Below, in pieces: positions 56,283 to 64,000 of a stretch of 64,000 nucleotides of DNA. The DNA is taken from NCBI GenBank assembly GCA_021432605.1, contig MU271161.1:248001-312000 (forward strand), in the 5' to 3' direction. The position numbers and the translations under genes were made by a program. Source of the stretch: Coniochaeta sp. PMI_546 (lineage: Eukaryota > Ascomycota > Sordariomycetes > Coniochaetales > Coniochaetaceae). The notes under the pieces were generated by a model. The model worked only from the letters and a program-made list of their open reading frames with translations, ran no database searches and was not told the origin of the DNA. The stretch's first letter is position 1, and each line of letters opens with the position of its first letter.

Positions 56283-59200
56283 AGCGTTGGTGGTTGAACT
56301 TGGCACCCGAGGGACAATGGTCGTTGCTTGCTGCTGTGTATCCTCAACGGACAGGCCGAGATCGCCGATGCAAGCGGTCGAGAGTGTCTTTGCTGATGCG
56401 GAAACTTGGCGGATTTTCGAAGATATGTCCCGTGGATTTGGAAGGAGGAGAGACAAAGGCCTGTTGGTTGGTTGGTCTGAGGTGAGCTGGAACTGAGCAA
56501 TCCAACGCAAGCTGTCCTGACAGGAAAGATGGCAGATAGTCTCGTTGATGAAGTGGCTTTAACCTCACGATTGGGTTATAGAGAAAAGTTGCAAGCTCTA
56601 GTCCACTCATCTTTGGCAACAAGACCGATGAGAGATGTGACTTGTGTGTCCGAAGATCCTGACCTCATCGCTTGAGGAGAAGGCCTCATCGTATTCTCCT
56701 TCTGGGCCAAAAGGACATGTCGAACTCGCTATTCTCACAAGTCATCAATCGATTGGAATGATGCCGACGAGAAGAATACGAAAGACGGCAACAAGCAAGG
56801 GTTGTGCAGGAACAGGCATGGATTCTAGCCGTGGCGTAGGTTTGTTGGTGGTTGTGGGGAAGAGCTTAGTATTGTTCTCGATGTCAATCCCCCAGGCTGT
56901 AAGTCTCTTAGTATTGTTCACCCTGCAACCGGAATGCCACTCATCAGCCCCAAATCTGTCAACCACAGGCAAACACTCTCAGATGAGATCCTCTGGGCGC
57001 TAATCCAGGTGATAGATCGGTAATTCAGACCAAATAGCTGAGGGAAAGGTTGGTATATCATTCTGCTGGCCCCTTACGAGGAAGAAAGGTTGCGGGAAGG
57101 GATGATCAGCCAGTATTAATCGTTCTCGACTCGTGACCGCCTGTCTCCTACTGGAGTTAACGTAAAAAGCAAGTGACGAGGCCATCACAAGGAGTGAGAA
57201 GTGATGCGGATCAAATCTCCCGCTGTAGCTTGGGCTCGGTTTGAATGAGTCGAAGCCGACGATGGAAGGTCATCTCGACTACGTACACTTTGGTGGACCC
57301 TCGATGCCGGCAAAAGATGATCAACGACCCTAGAACTCAGCTATCAGTACGGCCAAGTACATACAAAAATGTCAGAGACCTTGGTGTTCTGGCAAGGGAA
57401 GCAGGGGTCATCGAGGTCCTACGAATATCCAGGTTCGCCACAAAGCTAAATCTGAACTCTGAAGGGATGATGACTGCCCGTGCTGACATATGCCACGGTG
57501 CTAGTAACATACCGGAAGCGGATTATGGTTCGTAAGACCTGGTCCTTGGAGAGGTTACGAACATGTTACTGGTTACCTGGGATCCAGCCATTGCGCTCTT
57601 CCTGACATATTTCAACATCGCGCCTCGACAGTACAGCAACAGACACATACGCTTTCTGCACTCTAAACTGATGGATCAGAAGTGAGTAGCCAGCCGGCCT
57701 GACTGGTATGAGGTACCCGCGCCTACACGCCGAATTCTGTGGCTCCGAAGGGAGTTGACGTCTAGGCCATCCCTTAGCATGTCATACTCATGCCCAGTCT
57801 GCAGCACCTAATGTTGATTTCGGAGCATCACTTTCATGATAAAACTAGCTGAGATTGGAGAAGCCATACAGTAAACCAGTCATGGCGGCCAGTCAATCTT
57901 ACACGTCTACTGCTCCAATGATCCGGTATCATCGCCTAATAGCCATCAAGTTGAGACACGCCCGCTTCACCCCAAATACATTTGAAGTGCTTGGCTGTCC
58001 ACTTGATTGGAGACTTCCAGTCATGCGCTTGATAACAACAATACTAGCTTCAATTTCCTTAAGTTATACGATGCATCCTTTCTCTTGGAAGAGGTAAGAG
58101 AAATGATGGCCTCCATAGGTATCATCATCCTTTACGTGAACTGAACAAGTACATCAGCCCACAAACATTTGTAGAGTAGCGTAATAAGAAAATAAGTACC
58201 CAGAGAACGTAGACTGACACCAATGTTCCATGGCTAGGGAAGAGGCATACCTGGAAGACCCCGATCAGACACAGGCCATGGACACACTCGTTGATCACAG
58301 CCAAGTCTGAGGTCCCGGAAGTTGCTGAAGTTGCTTGCACATCTGCAAAGATACGTTCTCTTCTTGTAGTACAGGCTGTCGGACTGTCTATACAATTGCT
58401 TCCAAGGTCGCGCGTTCTGACCATGAACATACTCGCGGCGTACCACACGTACTACAGCTTCAATGTCTTCAGGTGGCAGACAGGTGTTCCCCAGCCGTCC
58501 TCCGACGGAGTGCCAAGAAATCTTCACCTTGATATCAGGATTTGACCGAAGCCACGGTTCACCTCCAGTCAAATAAGACGACCGAGCCTCTGCGTGAAGT
58601 CAAAGTGGTGCAGTATCCAAGCTTACTCCGTGCGCACTTACTCTCGAACCAATCAAGGCGCAGATGGCCTGCTCGTCGCGATTCCAGCATCTGAATCCTG
58701 CCGAAGCTGACAGCTTTAAGCTTAAACCAGCGAACTACTTGACATTATCCTATAGAGCTGATTATTTTCCAGTAAATGCGGAATTGAAGGTCTTTCGTTT
58801 CCTTCGAAGCATCTCCTGTGTCCATGAATAGATAGAGGTCCCTCGCCTATTTGGCATTCTGACTCCGATAGAGACACGGGCTTTGCAACCGCGGCTGCAA
58901 CATCTTTCGTCTTGAAGACTGCACGGGACTGGGTGTCCATCTTCCTTTTTCGTCCTCGCACTCTACACGTGTATGTTCGTTCATGGGCATCATCGAAGAT
59001 CGATTCCCATTGCCATGGCAAATGTCATGCTCTCGCTGTTAACGGAGTTAAATGCAGAGCACCACCGCGCTATTCCTCATGTAGACTCCAATCTGCGATT
59101 GGCCAGTATACAAGTGTGACACTACTGGCACTACTACATTGGGAAACCAGTCTCCCAGTGGCCCATGCCAAGCCCAAATGCCGTAGTCGAGACTCATGGA

Positions 59201-59512
59201 GGGAAATTATATCAGATATTGTGGAAGCTCTCTGCCACAACGGTGACACGAACCCCAACCATAGATCTTGAGTATGGTGATACCGGTCATGGCAGAGTCC
59301 GTAATGTCCGGCCAGTGCTTCCTAGCGCGGCTTCTTGGGCGAGTTCAACTCAGTACATAAGCCGCTCAAGTCCCTGAGCTCGTCTCTTCACCTGACGAGA
59401 CAGTCCTCTCAAGTCTCTGATACCCATACTACATCAACGTGAACTCCTCCAAGCGCTGGACTCAAGCCTCTTCCACTTTCCGCACGTATTGACACAAACA
59501 ACAACATCAACA
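56283..59512. other. 3.2-kb stretch without a recognisable gene
   Basis: The left end is the promoter of the receptor gene and the right end that of the short-chain dehydrogenase. Short frames near 56.6-57.0 and 58.1-58.6 kb have no recognisable family. No repeat or RNA is seen. Confidence 0.5.
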
Positions 59513-60639
59513 ATGGTTCAATCCTTTTTCGAATTCTGGGCTTCCCAACGCATCGACCTCCCCATCGTCCCGACCCCCTCCACAATCCACGGCGGCACCT
59601 ACATAGTGACAGGAGGCAACCACGGACTCGGACTCCAAGCCGCCAAGCACCTCGTGCGCCTGACCGCCTCCCGCGTGATCCTATCCTCGCGCTCTCTCGC
59701 CAAGGGCGAGGCCGCCCTGGCCGAGATCGAGCGCGACACCGGCATCCGCGGCGTCGCCGAGGTCTGGCAGCTGGACCTGGGCAACTTCGCCTCCGTCAAG
59801 GCCTTCGCGAAAAAGGCCATGGGGCTGGAGAGGATCGACGCGCTGATCGAGAATGCGAGTATTGCGCTTGATAGATGGACCGAGAGCGAGGGGATGGAGA
59901 CGACTATTGCTGTGAACGTCGTGGGGACGTTTTTGCTTGGTGTGCTGGTGTTTCCTAAGCTGGTGGAGAGCGGGAAGAAGTTTGGGATAACGCCGCATCT
60001 GAGTATTGTTGGGAGTGGTGCCGGGTTTCATTCCGTGGGGGTGCTCGAGGGGATTGAAGGGGATATCCTCAAGGTCCTTAATACCAAGGATGCGGTGCCT
60101 ATGTCTGGGAGGTAAGGGCTTCATGCTTCGCCTTACTTGCGTCGATCTCGGGTCACTGACGATTGCCGTGTAGGTACGAACACACAAAGCTTCTCCAGCT
60201 ATACATTTTCCGAGAGCTCGCAGCCTTGCTACCTTATTCGAAAACGGGAGTCGTCATCAACTACCTCAGTCCCGGACTGTGTAATACGGGTCTGGACCGA
60301 CATGCCTCACTGAGAGCGCGCCTCTGGGTCCGCGCCCTCAACTTGCTTCTCGGACGGACTCCAGAGATGGGCAGTCGCACCTTGCTGCACGTGGCGGTTG
60401 CCGGACCGGAGAGCCATGGGAAATATTGCGCAGATTGTGGGGTCAAGGAGTGAGTATACTACTGCCGCCCTCTCTCAGATGACCTTTCACTGACAGGCGA
60501 TGACAGACAATATGTGCCGGAGTGGGTTTACAACGATACCGGGAAGGACATCCAGGAGCGTCTGTGGAAAGAGGTGTCCGGAATGTTGAATGATATCGAG
60601 CCAGGGTGCGTGGAACGAGCAATCTCGAAGGCCAGCTGA
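59513..60639 (+). CDS. short-chain dehydrogenase/reductase (SDR)
   Basis: Predicted exons 59513-60111, 60174-60449 and 60507-60639; 335 residues. The nucleotide-binding motif is TGGNHGLG and the catalytic pair YEHTK is formed exactly across the first splice. The strand-4 motif, normally NNAG, reads IENAS, an atypical variant. Catalytic Ser is in SIVGSG. Ser-Arg after the second beta strand (LSSRSLAKG) suggests NADP(H). The family covers reductases acting on ketones, retinol-like lipids or secondary metabolites; the fungal group of this type (WASQRIDLPIVP start) often carries out steps in small-molecule pathways, but no pathway partners are next to it. A C-terminal extension of about 45 residues (EQYVPEWVYNDTGKDIQERLW onward) follows the usual core. 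The gene ends 45 bases from a convergent regulator-like gene. Confidence 0.9.
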
Positions 60640-60684
60640 GGGAATTATTGGACATAGATGTTTTGATAGTGTAGGTAATGTCCC

Positions 60685-62224
60685 TCAGATGCGTGAAGCA
60701 GAATCCCACAGTCTCTTTGCCGAATCATCGTGGAGTACCTTGACCCAAGGATACTGAAGCATAACACGTTGGAAACTACACCAATTGTAGATACCGAATT
60801 CGTCAGCGGTGTGTTTGATCAGGGGCAAAAGCCAATGATATTCGCGTGAGCCAAACTCGGATATCCCGCCAACAACCAGAGCCCAAAGTAGGAAAGGGAG
60901 ATTTTCCGGTTTGCATGTCCAAGGTTTGGTCAAGGCATCTTTGAGGCGGACCGCGAGGTCATTGAAGCGTACTCGTCTCTGGTGGCCGAATTGTAGGATA
61001 AACGTCGTCATAAAGGCCGTTAGGGCCAAATGTAACGCCGCCTGCAGCGTGTTCTGAGATTCTTCACCACCCGGCGGCTTGTACTCGAGTAGTCTGTACC
61101 CGAGGTCGACGACCAGGTTTTGGTACGCGGTAGGGTCAAGCTTGCGGTGCTTGGTCTCTGAGTTGAGGAAGTCAGCCACGGTGCTGACGTCCGCCGCAAT
61201 GCTGTCCAAACCCGGATCCGGACAAATCTCCGCAAGCCGGCTGTGTTTTCTTCTTGACCCGAAAGTGGCGTATACCTGATCGCCTGCGAGTCCCGGGTAG
61301 TGGAGCAGCGGAGGAGTTCCGTCGTGTAATGCCGCGTCAACGTCGCATCTGTACGGCAATCAGTCGAGGAGAAGATCGAATTTCAGTATCCTATGCTTAC
61401 CGGCATATTTTGAGAGCAAGCTCCCTTGGTAACCGAAGGAGACCACCGCGAAGACCCACGATCTTTTCCAGTCCAAGGAGATGGATACGGCCGGTAATAT
61501 AGTCGCTGAGCAGCTGCTCGTGGAGGCTGAGACTCACAACAGCAGCCATCGTTTGGTTGTTGAGTGCCTCGTGACTCGACAGTTTACTGTTTGTGAGACG
61601 GAATGCATGTGCGATATGCATCAGGGCCTCTGACGATATGGCCGATCTTGAGATCACCTCCTGTTTGCCCAGGAAAAGGTCGATGAACGATGCGCTCAAG
61701 GCGATCGTACAGTGAAGGACTTTTTGATATTAGCGCCGACATGGATATTTAGTTGAGGTACTCCTACACGCTGCATCTGTCGACATGTACCGGAACCATA
61801 ATGAACTTGCATGGTCCTGCTGGTAACAGAACTCCGGTGGGTACAGAGAGTCGTCTACCAAGTGGAAGACTATGCCCCGCCGTGTCAGACTAGGTTCCTT
61901 AGAATGGAGAAAATATCACATACATTGAGTGAGACGCCTCCTGGCATATGGTCCAGGCTCAATAGGTAGCCTGACCGAAGAAAATCGGTGACCGACCGCG
62001 GGAGCGAGGGATGGCGTAGATGGCCCCGAGATCTGTTCAACAATGGAGGATGCTACACTGCTGCCCGGTGACTTGGAAGACTCCGTGACTGGTGTAATCT
62101 TGAAATGTTTGTTCGACGGTCTGGATATCGTCCTCCCCTTATTGACGCCTTTCATGACATGGCTCCGGATCAGTTTCCGTGAGTGCCGGTCAATGGCAGA
62201 GTTGTCGATGAACTGGAAAGACAT
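60685..62224 (-). CDS. fungal regulator-like protein (tachykinin/DUF3468 type)
   Basis: Predicted exons 62224-61924, 61869-61770, 61694-61401 and 61348-60685; 452 residues. The start MSFQFIDNSAIDRHSRKLIRSHVMKG is the characteristic opening of the fungal tachykinin-family group, in which a short basic segment replaces the Zn2Cys6 cluster. The middle domain, TNSKLSSHEALNNQTMAAVVSLSLHE and LRLPRELALKICRCDVDAAL (across the third splice), resembles the regulatory half of Zn2Cys6 factors. No zinc cysteines are present, so DNA binding is uncertain. The second splice (GC/GTGTAG to TTGAG/C) is the weakest; it was picked because it alone keeps frame, and a GCTAATA branch motif supports it. Function unknown; it probably acts in the nucleus. 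Confidence 0.82.
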
Positions 62225-64000
62225 TTTATGACAAAACCAACTGTCCCTTTGCGAATCCTGAAGAACTCGCCTCGAAGTGGAATGCATGGTCCTCTTGTCA
62301 TTGACTTGGACTGTGCATATTGAAAGCATGAGCACACCGGACTTATCGCAAGCGTGTTAACTCCGAAACTACATCAAAAGGAAAGACTACTACACAGGCT
62401 CCCACATGGGTGGCGTTTTCGCTCTTTAGTGATCATACCAGGTATTTCGGGGCATCTCTGAAGCAAAGGCTCTCGAGTTTGGCCTTGCAATGGACGAGAA
62501 GGGTGCCATGGCCATACCAGCCGCAGTGCTACACTCACAACAACAACACTCAGGGGTGGGACAACAGCAACTCTGCCATGTGGATTGATTTGGGGACGAT
62601 ACGCAGCAAGATATTGTGTGCGATTTGAACAAGATGTAACCGCATTTGTGTTGCATGCTTCCTAGTCGGTACGCCCCTCAATACCGTATCATGAAAGGCC
62701 GTACCCCTAGAAGTATCAAATAGATGTACACTCAGAACGGCGTCTGCTACGTGTCTAGTGACTCGGTCGACCTGCAAGAGAAGAAGCATGCCCCTAGACA
62801 GGCAGCTAACTGCGTTTGGGAGTGTACTTGCATCTGTCAAACTGCAGCTTCCACTCTGCTAGACAAGCACGACCAAGTCTGAACTTGTAGCTAAGATGTT
62901 GCCGAACATTGATACGACGACGTCATCGCCATTTAGACAGCTAAGAGGCTTAATGCGGCCGGGCCTGCCCAAGAACTCGCATATTGATCGGATAATTACG
63001 ATATTGCGGCAATGGGGTGTGGCGCATCCGTCCCGTTATAAGAAGCAAGGTATGCTCATATTGCCCGGATTTCGTGCTTGTTTTCCGGTCCACGCCATGT
63101 ACGCATGGAGAGGGCGGCCCAACAAAGACCTTTCCGTGGCACACGCGACGTGGTGACCGGGCCTCAACAACGCCACGTTCTGCTCCCTGATTGACTTCGA
63201 TATGATTTGCGGCAACTATATTGCGCGGCCTGTTATCGCAGCCGGGGAAGCATCTGATGGTGGAAAGTCATAACGCTGCGGCAGCTTTACAGTCAAGATC
63301 CAGGCAGTTCTCGCACCCCTTGGTACTGATAGCACGGTCGGAACGAGAAATGACTGAGTCTGCTCGTCATCGATATCGTGTGCATGTCGATAGGATGACC
63401 TAAAGAAGGCGTTCCTCTCTAGGAAAATCAATTTGTTTCGGAGACGAGGAACATGTAGAAGATGTGATACGCTCATACCAGTGCTTAAAAACGGAACTTG
63501 ATGATGATGAACAACTTCTCCTGGGAACTGGAAGATCAGCCCATCCATAAAGCGCGACAAAAGTCATGCAAAACACATGGCTGGACGTGTCGCTCTTGCC
63601 TGAAGCTGCGGCAGTATGCGAGGTAGTGTACTGGGTAAGATATTTCTTGCCACAGCTTAACACACCTTTTACTGCTACTGCTGCACACTTATGCTGAGGT
63701 AGCCAAGGTTAAAGACATGCCGTGAAACTGCAGGCTATGCTAGAGGCAACAATATCCGGGCAGCATGAATGATCGCCAGAGGCTGTCCGAGTCCAGGCTG
63801 AGGACAGGACAGGAGGATCAGGAATTCAACGAACTCTTGGCTGGGCATTCATGCGATAAGAAAGATCGACACGGTCTCGCCTTGGGGCTACAGGGCTAGA
63901 CTCTACACGTGTATACGTCTAAGACATGCAAAGTCTTCGAATGGCGTGCCTTTAAGATCGACAGCGTGGAGAGCTGCCACGTGCCGCCACAAATAATAGC
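62225..64000. other. 1.8-kb stretch without a recognisable gene, to the window end
   Basis: The left end is the promoter of the regulator-like gene. A TACACGTGTA palindrome lies near 63904 and the same ACTCTACACGTGTAT 15-mer also occurs near 58964. No coding region is recognised. Confidence 0.5.

Noticed and set aside
1-64000. CRISPR arrays, bacterial operons, riboswitches
   Set aside because: The window is clearly fungal: introns, eukaryotic gene families and no regularly spaced repeats.

Overview
The window is nuclear DNA of a filamentous ascomycete (Pezizomycotina, most likely a Sordariomycete; the class is an inference). Genes are on both strands and are split by short GT-AG introns, mostly 45-65 nt, often with a CTAAC/CTGAC-like branch motif. 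The gene families are typical of the group: Zn(II)2Cys6 regulators, a SAT4/PTH11-like membrane protein, a Ste2-type pheromone receptor, and GH10, GH45-CBM1 and CE12 plant cell wall enzymes. I rebuilt 24 protein genes with exon borders. For all but the phosphoglycerate mutase gene the joined exons keep one open frame from ATG to stop. I saw no rRNA, tRNA, CRISPR array or intact transposon.

Layout. 0-13 kb is accessory metabolism: a Zn2Cys6 regulator, an S66 LD-carboxypeptidase-like protein, a cyclase-family hydrolase diverging from a zinc alcohol dehydrogenase, an adenylate-forming acyl-CoA ligase ending in a peroxisomal AKL signal, a rhamnogalacturonan acetylesterase and a SAT4-family membrane protein. 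13-16 kb has no recognisable gene. 16-31 kb holds a GH10 xylanase, a second zinc dehydrogenase, a hexose-type transporter, an auxin-efflux-carrier-like transporter and a flavin monooxygenase, separated by long empty stretches.

32-42 kb is a compact conserved core: a histidine-phosphatase gene, CTNNBL1, V-ATPase subunit G (VMA10), PET117 and RPB2. 43-51 kb carries a GH45-CBM1 endoglucanase, a GT25-like glycosyltransferase, indoleamine 2,3-dioxygenase and the ESCRT-I subunit VPS23. 51-64 kb carries a 942-residue disordered protein, a Ste2-type receptor, a short-chain dehydrogenase and a tachykinin/DUF3468-type regulator-like protein, with two more empty stretches.

How the genes may work together. 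The secreted enzymes attack pectin side-chain acetyl groups, xylan and cellulose, and the transporter could import the released sugars. The cyclase / dehydrogenase / peroxisomal ligase trio with a regulator nearby looks like a small catabolic group for a small-molecule acid; the substrate cannot be read from sequence. The most distinctive structural finding is VMA10: its start codon is separated from the rest by an intron and it contains a 9-nt microexon. The most puzzling is the phosphoglycerate-mutase-like gene, whose first intron has no usable AG acceptor.
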